From contig NZ_JAIVAR010000001.1 of assembly GCF_020171925.1 (NCBI RefSeq), positions 1,178,001 to 1,242,000 of the forward strand: 64,000 nt of DNA. Reading direction: 5' to 3'. Below are positions 34,862 through 43,960 of the stretch, piece by piece. Positions within the stretch are counted from its first letter, which is position 1. Each line of letters begins with the position of its first letter. The notes beneath the pieces were generated by a model. The model searched no databases, had not been told where the DNA came from, and was given only the letters and a program-made list of their open reading frames with translations. The DNA is from Rossellomorea aquimaris (GTDB lineage Bacteria > Bacillota > Bacilli > Bacillales > Bacillaceae_B). Position numbers and translations under genes: made by a program.

Positions 34862-35153
34862 CAAAAGCGGAGGCGGCTCGCTCAGCCCCGACAAGCATAA
34901 GATGAATGGGCCGGGAAGGCGTTCTTTTGCCTTCCTGGATCATTTAGCTTATGACCTCGAGGGGCTAGCCGCCGTAGCTGGATGATAACAAAAGCGGAGG
35001 GGCTTTGGTCAGAGGCGTGTGGCATAAGGCGAGGCGGCCAAGAAGGTGTTCTTTGCCTTCATGGACGGCTTGACTTATGACATGTGCCTCTAAGCCCCGT
35101 AGCTGGACGATACAAAAGCGGAGGCGGCTCACTCAGCCCCGACAAGCATAAAG
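34861..35153. repeat. Family B tandem structured repeat array
   Basis: Three units of about 125 bp beginning ACAAAAGCGGAGG: 34861-34987, 34988-35111 and a truncated one, 35112-35153. Each full unit folds with an outer stem (GGCGGCT / AGCCGCC or GGGGCTT / AAGCCCC), a 5-base bulge, a second stem (AGCCCC / GGGGCT or AGAGGC / GCCTCT), CATAAG / CTTATG and an apical GAAGGC / GCCTTC. The stems differ between units by paired changes. A further copy lies at 41944-42067. No gene is present here. Confidence 0.85.
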
Positions 35154-35163
35154 GACTGCTGGA

Positions 35164-36189
35164 TTATCTTCCTGCAGTCCTTTTCTTCGGCCAGGGCATT
35201 TTCGACTTTAACCATGCAACCTTCCTTAATTGATTCTGCTTACGGAAAAACCACGCGGTCATTGAAGGATCCTCCGGTATGTCGTGTTCTTCATACCAAG
35301 CTGCTTGAACGTACGTTTTCTTGGACCAATCCCCTTCCATGTCCCAATGATGATTCACTTTGTTGTAAAGAGAAGTCAACACATCACTACTGGCCCTATT
35401 GTTTAACTCTTTAAAAAACTCCTCATAATCCTTTCTAGAACCAGTGGGCTGTACCTTTTGAGCAAATTCAAAAATAGACGGATAAAAGGTTTCATGGAAT
35501 AGGATTTTATACAGAATCTCCCCTAATTTGATCCGTTCATCCAGTTTCCTGAAATCGTGTACACTGGCCCCGATTAATCGGCCATCCAATGTAGGGAATA
35601 TAACCGAACAAAAGTGAAGGTGATCCTCCATGAAAAAAAGCCCCGTCCGAAATACTTTCCTCTTATAAACAGGATGTTCGATGACCGGCCCCTGTATCAA
35701 ATTCTGCTCATTAATGATTTGGGATTTCACGAGCCGTTCCCCATCCCTTTCATCCCAGTACCTACTCCATTCAGTCTGCATGAATGAGGAAACATTAAAT
35801 TCTTCTAATAAGTGAAACATTTTTTCACCAGATAACGTCGAATAGTGATAGACAAGGAGTTGAGGGAAAGCATCTTGAAAGATGGACCAGTTCGCCCTCT
35901 CATAGGTCATGAAGAGATTCTTCCGCGTTTCCGCACTCAAAAGGGTCTTTAGCGTCTCACCTTCAAGATCGGTCATATTCCATCCGGCATTCCTTGAAAC
36001 CATCGATGCCAGGAACGACCATTTGATCTCGGGATGCAGAAGATAAAAGCTTTGATAAGCGATGGTCCTTGTTATATTATCTTGATTATGACGTTCTACA
36101 ATATTTCGGATGCAGTCAATCCATTCCGAATGACGTTTAAATTCAGAAATACAGGGTAAAAAGCGGTAGGTAATCGTGTTTTTATCCAT
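35164..36189 (-). CDS. yppC: DUF2515 protein YppC
   Basis: Protein of 341 residues of the DUF2515 family, conserved in Bacillus next to recU; function unknown. It is soluble, rich in Trp, Tyr and Phe, and contains HPEIKWSFLASMVSRNAGWNMTDL near the N-terminus. AAGGGGG lies before ATG 36189; eight upstream codons are dropped. A stem AAGGACTGC / GCAGTCCTT spans its last codons and the truncated repeat unit, possibly a weak terminator. Confidence 0.82.
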   Translation of the reverse strand: MDKNTITYRFLPCISEFKRHSEWIDCIRNIVERHNQDNITRTIAYQSFYLLHPEIKWSFLASMVSRNAGWNMTDLEGETLKTLLSAETRKNLFMTYERANWSIFQDAFPQLLVYHYSTLSGEKMFHLLEEFNVSSFMQTEWSRYWDERDGERLVKSQIINEQNLIQGPVIEHPVYKRKVFRTGLFFMEDHLHFCSVIFPTLDGRLIGASVHDFRKLDERIKLGEILYKILFHETFYPSIFEFAQKVQPTGSRKDYEEFFKELNNRASSDVLTSLYNKVNHHWDMEGDWSKKTYVQAAWYEEHDIPEDPSMTAWFFRKQNQLRKVAWLKSKMPWPKKRTAGR

Positions 36190-36297
36190 AAATCCCCCTT
36201 CTCTTTTAGTCATATCTTAAGGAATTTGTAATGATTTATTCACACAAGTCGGAGTGGTTTCTGTTATGATATAGTTTAGTCTGCGAGGTGTATTACC

Positions 36298-36900
36298 ATG
36301 AAATTCCATTACCCCAATGGAAAAAAGTATGTACAAACAAATCACTCCCCTAAGAAATCGAACGCGAAACAAATATCCTATAGTAATCGCGGGATGACCT
36401 TGGAGGAGGATATCAACGAAACCAATCAATACTATCTTGCTCACCAAAAAGCTGTCATCCATAAAAAACCTACGCCAGTACAAATTGTGGATGTCCACTA
36501 TCCTACAAGGAGTGCGGCTGTGATTAAGGAAGCTTATTTCAAACAGCCGTCTACCACTGACTATAATGGCGTATACAAAAGCAGGTATATTGATTTTGAA
36601 GCGAAGGAAACGAAAAACAAAACGTCCTTCCCCCTTCAGAATTTCCACGAGCACCAGATCCGCCATATGGAGAGTGTCCATATGCAAGACGGCATCACGT
36701 TCGTCCTTCTCCGGTTCTCATTATCGGAAGAAGTATACCTTCTTCCATTCGGACCTTTGAAACATTATTGGGACAGAATGGAAAGTGGTGGGAGAAAATC
36801 AATCAAGAAACAGGAAATCGAACAAGAAGGATTCAGGATTCCGTTAGGCCTCCATCCCCGCGTCGATTATCTAAAAATAGTCCATCAGATATATTTTTAG
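36298..36900 (+). CDS. recU: Holliday junction resolvase RecU
   Basis: Endonuclease of 200 residues that cuts four-way junctions during recombination. The catalytic acids appear in [21 protein letters not shown] (D...D.EAK type core, residues about 85-102), typical of RecU/PD-(D/E)XK nucleases; the N-terminal [11 protein letters not shown] segment is also conserved. GAGGTG lies 9 bases before the ATG. It is followed by ponA 103 bp later, as in B. subtilis, and the two may share a transcript. Confidence 0.95.
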   Translation: MKFHYPNGKKYVQTNHSPKKSNAKQISYSNRGMTLEEDINETNQYYLAHQKAVIHKKPTPVQIVDVHYPTRSAAVIKEAYFKQPSTTDYNGVYKSRYIDFEAKETKNKTSFPLQNFHEHQIRHMESVHMQDGITFVLLRFSLSEEVYLLPFGPLKHYWDRMESGGRKSIKKQEIEQEGFRIPLGLHPRVDYLKIVHQIYF

Positions 36901-37003
36901 TTCACTAAAAATGAGATAATCTATAGTTTCTCCCATAAAGAGTAGTATAAATTAAAACTTAGACAATACTAAAAAGACAGAAGATTGAAAGCGAGGAAAC
37001 AAA

Positions 37004-39715
37004 ATGGCTGGTCAATATAAGTCAAGGGAAGAAAAGCGTCTCGCCCAGCAGAATTCTAAAGCCAAAAAATCCAAGAAGGGTTCGATGGTGAAACGTGGCA
37101 TCATTTCTTTATTCATTATAGGGATCGTCGGCATGCTTGCCGGTGCCGGACTATTCGCATACTACGCATCAAGCGCACCTAAACTTGATGAAAAACTGCT
37201 GAAAGACCCGATTGCCTCTGAGATTTATGATAAAGATGGAGAGTTGATCACAACGGTCGGGAAGGAAAACAGAGAGTATGCCAATTTCGATGAAATCCCG
37301 CAGGTCATGCAGGATGCCGTATTGGCTACCGAGGATAACCGTTTCTATAAACATAACGGGATTGACCTGATTCGTCTCGGTGGTGCGGTCATTGCCAACA
37401 TCACAGGCGGATTCGGTTCTGAAGGAGCTTCCACAATCACGCAGCAGGTGATCAAGGGATCTTTCTTGAGCCCGGACAAAACACTTAAACGTAAAGCACA
37501 GGAAGCATGGCTTGCACTGAAACTCGAGCAGGAATATACGAAAGAAGAAATCTTTGAGATGTATTTCAATAAAGTGTATATGTCCGCAGGCATCCATGGG
37601 ATGGCAACCGCAGCAGACTATTATTATGGGAAAGAAATCAAGGATATCGAGCTACACGAGGCGGCACTGATTGCAGGGTTGCCACAGAGCCCGAATAATT
37701 ATAACCCGTTCAAGCATCCCGATCGTGCCGAGAAGAGGAGGAATATCGTCCTCTCACTGATGGCACAACACGGGAAAATTACGGAAAAGCAAAAAGAAGA
37801 AGCCCAAAAGATTCCGATCACGAAAGGCCTTGTTTCTGAAGAGGAACTGGCCGCTGAGAACGGAAACAAATATCCTGCATTTGTCGATGCAGTAATTGAC
37901 GAAGTAGAGAAAATGGGCGATTACAACTTATTCTCTGATGGTTTGAAAGTCTACACGACGCTTGATGCCAATGCTCAAAAACGCGTGGAAGAAATCTTGG
38001 CTGGTGAAAATACAAGCTTCTCATATCCCGATCAGGAAGGCGGCATCATGCAGGCCGGGATCACGCTCATGGATACGCAAAGCGGTGAAGTCCGTGCCAT
38101 CGGTGGCGGCAGGAATACAGAAGAAACCGTCCAGCGAGGATTCAATTACGCCATCGATTCGAAGCGTCAACCTGGTTCGACGATCAAGCCGTTGCTTGAC
38201 TACGGTCCAGCGGTTGAATACTTGAAATGGTCGACCTACCATATCTTGAAAGACGAACCTTATAAATACACGGACGGCCCTGAAATCAACAACTACGACC
38301 TTCGCCATAAGGGTGACATCACGATGAGAGAAGCCCTTTGGGATTCCCGAAACGTCACCGCATTGAAGGCTTTCCAAGAAGTCGGGCCGGAAAAGGCCGA
38401 GGAATTCGTCAATCGTTTGGGACTGGACTTTGATCATTATTATGAATCAGCATCAATCGGTGCCGTTTCACCTGGAATGAACTCCATGCAGATGGCAGGT
38501 GCCTACGCACCGTTTGGTAATGAAGGAATATACAACAAGCCTCATACCGTCAAGAAGGTCGTCCTTCGAGATGGAGAAACCGAAATCAAGAACGAGAATG
38601 AACCGAAGCCTGCCATGAAGGAATATACGGCTTATATGATTTCGGATATGTTGAAGAGTGTCATCGACCATCCAAATGGAACGGGAGCATACGCCAAAGT
38701 TCCTGGGCTGCCGATGGCGGGTAAATCAGGTACAACCAACTATAACGAAGAGACACGTGAGAAATATGATATTCCTAAATCTCATGCTCCGGATTCTTGG
38801 TTCGTCGGATATACAACGAACTACACAGCAGCCGTCTGGACCGGTTACGATAAACAGAATCAATTCTCGTTGAGTCCTTCAGACCGACATATCGCACAGT
38901 TCATCGTCAAAGACTTAATGAGCTATGTGCACGATGGGGTGGAAACACCTGACTTCAATAAACCGGCAAGCGTTGTGGAAGTTCAAGTGGAAGAAGGAAG
39001 CAATCCTGCAAGACTTCCAAGTGACTATACTCCTGATGACAAAATACTCACTGAGCTATTTGTCAAAGGAACCGAACCAAACAAAGTATCGAAACAGTTT
39101 GATAAGCTTGATGCCCCTAAAGGTTTGAAGGCTAAATATGACAAAAAAGATCAAACGATCACCCTTAAATGGGATTATGATAAGAAAGCTAAAGATGTTA
39201 CATTCGAGGTAGCCGTTTCAATAAACGGTGGAGACAAGCAAATCCTTACCACTACGGACAAACAAGGCCTGAATGTTGAAAATATCACTTCAACCGGTAC
39301 CTTCACCTTTGAAGTGACGGCCATTAAAGATGACCAAAGAAGTGACCCTGCTTCCGTCACCCTTGACGTAAAAGGCAAGGACGACAAAGATGAAAAAGAT
39401 CAGGAAGAAGATGACGGTCAAGGAAACAATAATGGCAACGGTAACGGCAATGGTAATGGTAACGGCAATGGCAATGGCAATGGTAACGGTAATGATGGAG
39501 ACGGGGAAACCCCACCTTCAGACGGATCTGGTACTGGTGATGGAGGAACAGGTGACAGCGGTACGGGTGATAGTGGTACCGGAGATGGCGGCACCGGCGA
39601 CGGTGGCACTGGTGACGGTGGCACTGGTGACGGTGGCACTGGTGACGGTGGCGACACCGGTGGCAACGGCGGAGCAGGTACCGACTCATCCACTCCAGGA
39701 TTATTCAATCAATAA
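37004..39715 (+). CDS. ponA: Class A penicillin-binding protein 1 (PonA)
   Basis: Bifunctional peptidoglycan synthase of 903 residues. A basic cytoplasmic tail and one membrane helix (about 29-53) are followed by the glycosyltransferase domain ([14 protein letters not shown], with catalytic Glu, then [12 protein letters not shown]) and the transpeptidase domain with active serine in PGSTIKP, SRN and KSGTT. A fibronectin type III-like domain (about 700-790) leads to a low-complexity tail: an Asn-Gly repeat, then a GDGGT pentapeptide repeat. GAGG lies 7 bases before the ATG. GpsB from this window is its expected partner. Confidence 0.95.
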   Translation: MAGQYKSREEKRLAQQNSKAKKSKKGSMVKRGIISLFIIGIVGMLAGAGLFAYYASSAPKLDEKLLKDPIASEIYDKDGELITTVGKENREYANFDEIPQVMQDAVLATEDNRFYKHNGIDLIRLGGAVIANITGGFGSEGASTITQQVIKGSFLSPDKTLKRKAQEAWLALKLEQEYTKEEIFEMYFNKVYMSAGIHGMATAADYYYGKEIKDIELHEAALIAGLPQSPNNYNPFKHPDRAEKRRNIVLSLMAQHGKITEKQKEEAQKIPITKGLVSEEELAAENGNKYPAFVDAVIDEVEKMGDYNLFSDGLKVYTTLDANAQKRVEEILAGENTSFSYPDQEGGIMQAGITLMDTQSGEVRAIGGGRNTEETVQRGFNYAIDSKRQPGSTIKPLLDYGPAVEYLKWSTYHILKDEPYKYTDGPEINNYDLRHKGDITMREALWDSRNVTALKAFQEVGPEKAEEFVNRLGLDFDHYYESASIGAVSPGMNSMQMAGAYAPFGNEGIYNKPHTVKKVVLRDGETEIKNENEPKPAMKEYTAYMISDMLKSVIDHPNGTGAYAKVPGLPMAGKSGTTNYNEETREKYDIPKSHAPDSWFVGYTTNYTAAVWTGYDKQNQFSLSPSDRHIAQFIVKDLMSYVHDGVETPDFNKPASVVEVQVEEGSNPARLPSDYTPDDKILTELFVKGTEPNKVSKQFDKLDAPKGLKAKYDKKDQTITLKWDYDKKAKDVTFEVAVSINGGDKQILTTTDKQGLNVENITSTGTFTFEVTAIKDDQRSDPASVTLDVKGKDDKDEKDQEEDDGQGNNNGNGNGNGNGNGNGNGNGNGNDGDGETPPSDGSGTGDGGTGDSGTGDSGTGDGGTGDGGTGDGGTGDGGTGDGGDTGGNGGAGTDSSTPGLFNQ

Positions 39716-39725
39716 CCATGATAAA

Positions 39726-39755
39726 AAGGCAGCCGGTTTTCCGGCTGCCTTATTT
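39726..39755. terminator. Terminator between ponA and ypoC
   Basis: AAGGCAGCCGG / CCGGCTGCCTT stem with a TTTT loop between converging genes. Confidence 0.88.
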
Positions 39756-40265
39756 TATTTCTTTCTTCATCTTATCGATTGCCAGATCCTTCGCCAACCT
39801 CTTCTGCTGTTCTTGGAACAATTCGCACAGTTGAATATAAGAGTGGTACAACTTAGGATTCTCCCTGATGAATGACACTCTTTCCACCACATTGAAAGGC
39901 TTTATGGAAAGGGATTGAAGAGCTTCCTCCCAACCTTTGAGCACGACCGGCTGCCGATTACTCCAAAAGAGCAGCATGAAAAGTAACCCTATATTCTTTC
40001 TCATGTCAGAGGTCATGGAAGGGTCCTTGGATCTGATTTTTTCGTCCATGATGATGCGTTCTTTCTGCCATGCCTCGATCACATTCTTAACAGCGTCTTC
40101 CCGATTGTCCCATGGCCACATCTCCACTACTTCACCATTATAGTAGAGAACCTCATAAGAAAAGAAATGGGCCTCGTCAAGGAATTTTTCAGGAAGGACT
40201 TTGGACCCCACCAAAAAGTCTGGAGCTACAAGTTCAGTTGGTACGTTCAGATGATCTCCACTCAT
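39750..40265 (-). CDS. ypoC: YpoC family protein
   Basis: Protein of 171 residues with the YpoC domain (KNIGLLFMLLFWSNRQPV near residue 90), always found downstream of nth in Bacillus. Function unknown. ATG 40265 overlaps the nth stop codon (ATGA), which indicates coupled translation, and AAGGAAAAG precedes it. The first 20 codons of the longer open frame lie inside nth and are dropped. Confidence 0.83.
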   Translation of the reverse strand: MSGDHLNVPTELVAPDFLVGSKVLPEKFLDEAHFFSYEVLYYNGEVVEMWPWDNREDAVKNVIEAWQKERIIMDEKIRSKDPSMTSDMRKNIGLLFMLLFWSNRQPVVLKGWEEALQSLSIKPFNVVERVSFIRENPKLYHSYIQLCELFQEQQKRLAKDLAIDKMKKEIK

Positions 40266-40918
40266 ATCTTTTCCTTCTTTTTCATTCTCTTTTGACCTTC
40301 CCTGCACAAATCCAATAAAGGACACACATCACATTGAGGAGATTGTGCTTTGCAATGGTATCTTCCGAAGAAAATCAATCGGTGATGAGTCTCGGACCAT
40401 TCATCTCTTGGAATCTTTTTCATTAATGTTTTTTCAACTTCAAGCACACTATCCTTCCACCTGCAAATCCCAAGCCGTTTACTTACTCGCTCTACATGCG
40501 TGTCGACTGCAAGTGCCGGTTCTCCAAATGCGACAGAAACCACTACATTTGCCGTTTTCCTTCCGACTCCTGGAAGCTTGACCAGTTCTGCATGTTCTTT
40601 AGGCACTTCTCCTCCATACTCTTCCAGGAGGATTTCAGATAGCTTCTGAATATTCTTTGCTTTGTTTCGATAAAGACCGATGGAACGGATATCCTGCTGA
40701 AGTTCCTCGAGTGTGACATTCAAGTAATCCTGTGGTGTTTTGTATTTTTCGAAGAGCCCCTTTGTCACTTTGTTCACTAACGCGTCTGTACATTGTGCCG
40801 AAAGCAAGACGGCAATGACTAACTCAAAGGGATTATCATGCCTCAATTCGCAATGTGCATCCGGAAACATTTTTTTCATTTCATCTAAACAGATTTGAAT
40901 TTGTTTTTTGTTTAACAC
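40262..40918 (-). CDS. nth: Endonuclease III
   Basis: Bifunctional DNA glycosylase/AP lyase of 218 residues that removes oxidised pyrimidines. The helix-hairpin-helix LPGVGRKTANV carries catalytic K121; D139 lies in VDTHVERV; and C189, C196, C199 and C205 bind a 4Fe-4S cluster. The start is uncertain: GTG 40918 gives MLNKKQIQICL, which lines up with B. subtilis, while ATG 40927 lies only 3 bases after AAGGAG. Part of the dnaD-nth-ypoC group. Confidence 0.94.
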   Translation of the reverse strand: MLNKKQIQICLDEMKKMFPDAHCELRHDNPFELVIAVLLSAQCTDALVNKVTKGLFEKYKTPQDYLNVTLEELQQDIRSIGLYRNKAKNIQKLSEILLEEYGGEVPKEHAELVKLPGVGRKTANVVVSVAFGEPALAVDTHVERVSKRLGICRWKDSVLEVEKTLMKKIPRDEWSETHHRLIFFGRYHCKAQSPQCDVCPLLDLCREGQKRMKKKEKI

Positions 40919-40971
40919 TCTTCCCATTCGCTCCTTACTCTGTTGACGATTCATATGTAGTATACACCAAT

Positions 40972-41006
40972 AAGGGACTGCCCCCCAATCATGAGGGCAG
41001 TCCCTT
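40972..41006. terminator. Hairpin between dnaD and nth
   Basis: AAGGGACTGCC / GGCAGTCCCTT stem. The T-run lies on the plus strand, so for dnaD and nth (minus strand) it may attenuate or protect the message but not end it fully. Confidence 0.45.
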
Positions 41007-41015
41007 TTTACGCTC

Positions 41016-41723
41016 CTATTGTTCCAGCCAATTATAAAAAGGAACCGATTTCCTTTTAGGGCTGGACTGATCTTGGTGAGCAGGATTTTTTTGATGAGCC
41101 CTGAACTTCTGACTCTGGTTTCGGGCATCTTCTATGGTCTTGACACCATTTTTCTTCCATTCGAAAAGAATGCGGTCAATATATCTGAAATTCAACTTTC
41201 CGGAGATCACTGCTTCACGTAATGCCGCTTTGATGATGGTTGAATTATGCTCATCTTGATCCAACCACATGGCAAGCGTCTCACATTCCAATGGGGAGAG
41301 AGGACGGCCAAACTCTTGCTCGAAGACGGAATAAATGTCGGCTTCTTCTTCCATTGATTTTTGCAACTGCTTGTTTTTTGATTCCTGCATCATAAAGTCG
41401 GCGAGCTTCTCCCATAGAGGTGTCAATGAATATCTTTCGAATAAGATTCCTTCCGGTGACAACCCTTCTTCTATCGTCAAGAAATGTTGCTGCATCAGTT
41501 TCCTTAAAATCGAAGAGCAGTATTCAGGTGATATGCTCATATGTTCTGAAAGCTCCTCGGGAGTCGGAAAATAGTTTCCTTTTTCCATTTGCCCATAAAC
41601 TTGCAACAGCAGGACGAACTCAGACTCATTCAATCCCAGCGTATGGTAATTAGTCAATAGTAATTGTGGAATAGTAAGGGTCCCTTCTTCAATCCAGGAC
41701 ACCATCATTTGTTTATGATCCAT
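41016..41723 (-). CDS. dnaD: Replication initiation protein DnaD
   Basis: Primosome protein of 235 residues needed to load the replicative helicase at oriC and at stalled forks. The N-terminal winged-helix domain (about 1-115) supports oligomerisation, and the C-terminal domain binds DNA, with LSPLECETLAMWL and the family signature YIDRILFEWKKNGVKT. ATG 41723 lies 8 bases after GAGGTG. nth follows. Confidence 0.94.
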   Translation of the reverse strand: MDHKQMMVSWIEEGTLTIPQLLLTNYHTLGLNESEFVLLLQVYGQMEKGNYFPTPEELSEHMSISPEYCSSILRKLMQQHFLTIEEGLSPEGILFERYSLTPLWEKLADFMMQESKNKQLQKSMEEEADIYSVFEQEFGRPLSPLECETLAMWLDQDEHNSTIIKAALREAVISGKLNFRYIDRILFEWKKNGVKTIEDARNQSQKFRAHQKNPAHQDQSSPKRKSVPFYNWLEQ

Positions 41724-41878
41724 AATCGGCACACCTCACCTTTTAGTATAACATGCTTATTATTTATGTCGATATGGATGTGTTCAGAAGAATAATTTAA
41801 CACTTATATGGATTTGAATCACACTTCCACGTGTTACAGATTGTTACTACTTCATGTAAAACACCTCTGCCCGATTCC

Positions 41879-42104
41879 GTGCAAGACTTCGCTTTCCGCG
41901 GGTACCCCGTGAGCCTCCCCGGCTTCGCCTGCGGGGTCTCACATGTCTAGCTGCAGGGCTTAGAGGCAGATGTCATAAGTCAAACCGACCAAGAAGGCAA
42001 AAGGACGCCTTCGTGGCCGATTCGTCTTATGCCACACGCCTCTCTTCAAAGCCCTTCCGCTTTTCTTATAAGCTACTCTTCCCGCAGGAGTCTTCGTCTT
42101 GCAC
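41879..42104. repeat. Composite repeat: family A element carrying a nested family B copy
   Basis: Bounded by perfect 9-base inverted ends GTGCAAGAC (41879-41887) and GTCTTGCAC (42096-42104). The left part (to about 41943) and right part (from about 42076) match family A at 14758-14885, reversed. Between them lies a full family B unit, also reversed (about 41944-42067), which has split the A element. Confidence 0.78.
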
Positions 42105-42383
42105 TCCAATCAACAGCTGGAACCGGTTTATAATCTACAATTCTCCCATAAGAGCACTTTTTTAAAAATTTATTGTGTACAAGTGCCTGTAATAACTTCG
42201 ACAAATCCTTCCCAGTAAAAAATTAGCTTCCGGGATCGTGGCATGGCTTTTTAATAGTTGATCCTTGAAAATCACAGTATAGAACACATGCAATGATTAC
42301 AACTAGCTAGAATGGGTTTCTTCGAATGTTGAAAGAAGTGATTGTTTCTTGAAATCCCTCACAAGAACTTCCGGAAGAAGCTC
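42105..42383. other. Gene-free spacer between repeats
   Basis: About 280 bp of AT-rich sequence between the composite repeat and the partial family A copy. I see no reading frame with a ribosome site and no clear regulatory motif. Confidence 0.5.
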
Positions 42384-42452
42384 CACTCACACACCAAGGA
42401 AAGCGAGCACACGGAGCGAAAATATACCACTACTCGTTTCTTAACCTGATAT
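42384..42452. repeat. Family A repeat, partial degraded copy
   Basis: Shares GGAAAGCGAGCAC.(C/A).GGAGCG.AAAT and ACCACTA.TCG.TTCTTA with 14820-14885, same orientation, with scattered differences; the GC-rich half is missing. Confidence 0.65.
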
Positions 42453-42482
42453 ATGTGACTCTCCCCCACAGAGTATCAAACT

Positions 42483-42526
42483 AAAAAAGCTGACTTTGTG
42501 TGCATTTCTGCCACAAAGTCAGCCTT
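42483..42526 (-). terminator. asnS terminator
   Basis: GCTGACTTTGTG / CACAAAGTCAGC stem with an 11-base loop; T-run on the minus strand. Confidence 0.88.
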
Positions 42527-42537
42527 ATTATGACTCC

Positions 42538-43830
42538 TTATGGATACAAACGGTTTAACAGGCGCGGGAATGGAATGGTCTCCCTAACGTGTTCAACGCC
42601 GCTGATCCAAGCCACGGTTCTTTCAAGTCCGAGACCAAAACCAGAGTGAGGAACGGAACCGTACTCACGTAATTCCAGATACCATTTATACGCATCCGTT
42701 GCGAGCTCATGTTCTTCAATACGCTTCTTCATTAGCTCTGCATCATGGATACGTTCAGAGCCTCCGATGATTTCACCATACCCTTCCGGAGCGATGAGAT
42801 CGGCACAAAGTACAACATCTTCACGCTCTGGATCAGGCTGCATGTAGAACGGTTTGAGTGATGTCGGATAATGTGTGATGAACACAGGCTTATCGTACGT
42901 TTCAGCGATGGCTGTCTCATGCGGTGCCCCGAAATCATCTCCCCATTCGATATCATCGAATCCTTTCTCGTGCAATAGCTTGATTGCGTCATCATACGAG
43001 ATTCTTGGGAAAGGTGCCTTGATTTGTTCTAATTTGGACGTGTCCCTTCCCAAACGATCCAACTCAAGCTTACAGTTTTCAAGCACTGATTGGACGATGT
43101 GGGAAACATATTGTTCTTGCACTTCTAGATTGTCCTTGAAGTCATAGAACGCCATCTCGGGTTCAATCATCCAGAACTCGATCAAATGACGACGTGTTTT
43201 TGATTTCTCAGCCCTGAAAGTCGGACCGAAAGAAAATACTTTCCCTAAAGCCATGGCAGCCGCTTCCATATATAGCTGTCCACTTTGGGATAGGTATGCA
43301 TCCTCATCGAAATATTTCGTTGCAAATAATTCCGTTGTTCCTTCAGGTGCACTGCCGGTAAGAATTGGCGGATCCACCTTGACGAAACCTTCTTGATTGA
43401 AGAACTCGTAAGTCGCACGGATGATTTCATTACGTACTTTCATCACCGCATGCTGTTTACGAGAACGGAGCCATAAGTGACGGTTATCCATAAGGAATTC
43501 CGTTCCATGTTCTTTTGGTGTGATTGGATAATCAACCGCTTCATGGATGACTTGCACTGACTTCACTTGTAATTCATATCCGAAAGGTGAACGTGAATCT
43601 TCAGAAACGGTCCCAGTTACGTAAAGTGACGTTTCCTGTGTAAGGGATTTAGCTTTCTGAAAGATTTCTTCTTCCACTTCACTCTTAACGACAACTCCCT
43701 GAATGAAGCCTGTCCCATCACGGAGCTGAAGGAATGCAATTTTACCACTTGAACGTTTGTTGGCAAGCCAAGCACCGATTGTAACCTCTTCACCAACAAA
43801 CTTACTTACTTGAGAAATAGTTGTTTTCAC
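42538..43830 (-). CDS. asnS: Asparaginyl-tRNA synthetase
   Basis: Class IIb aminoacyl-tRNA synthetase of 430 residues that charges tRNA-Asn. The N-terminal OB-fold (about 1-115) binds the anticodon. Class II motif 1 lies near [16 protein letters not shown], motif 2 is [22 protein letters not shown], and motif 3 is [12 protein letters not shown] at the C-terminus. GTG start after GGAGGG. It lies 130 bp after aspB on the same strand, separated by a GGGCAG / CTGCCC hairpin at 43929-43953. No T-box leader fits in that gap. Confidence 0.96.
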   Translation of the reverse strand: MKTTISQVSKFVGEEVTIGAWLANKRSSGKIAFLQLRDGTGFIQGVVVKSEVEEEIFQKAKSLTQETSLYVTGTVSEDSRSPFGYELQVKSVQVIHEAVDYPITPKEHGTEFLMDNRHLWLRSRKQHAVMKVRNEIIRATYEFFNQEGFVKVDPPILTGSAPEGTTELFATKYFDEDAYLSQSGQLYMEAAAMALGKVFSFGPTFRAEKSKTRRHLIEFWMIEPEMAFYDFKDNLEVQEQYVSHIVQSVLENCKLELDRLGRDTSKLEQIKAPFPRISYDDAIKLLHEKGFDDIEWGDDFGAPHETAIAETYDKPVFITHYPTSLKPFYMQPDPEREDVVLCADLIAPEGYGEIIGGSERIHDAELMKKRIEEHELATDAYKWYLELREYGSVPHSGFGLGLERTVAWISGVEHVRETIPFPRLLNRLYP

Positions 43831-43960
43831 GATTTTTTCCCTCCAAAAAAACTAACACGCTATATGTATCGTACTATATTATACATTTCGAGTCACATTG
43901 TCGCAATAGAAAGCCCCAATGAATCCAGACGGGCAGACCCTTGGCCTGCCCGTGCTTCCA

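Noticed and set aside
34861-35153. CRISPR array
   Set aside because: Units are long, structured and adjacent without unique spacers, and no cas gene is present.
39357-39708. Antisense frames rich in His/Arg/Tyr or Pro/Ser/Val over the ponA 3' end
   Set aside because: They are mirror products of the short-period DNA repeat in ponA and have no ribosome site.
43929-43953. Terminator between aspB and asnS
   Set aside because: The GGGCAG/CTGCCC hairpin has no T-run on the minus strand, so it is mentioned only as a hairpin.
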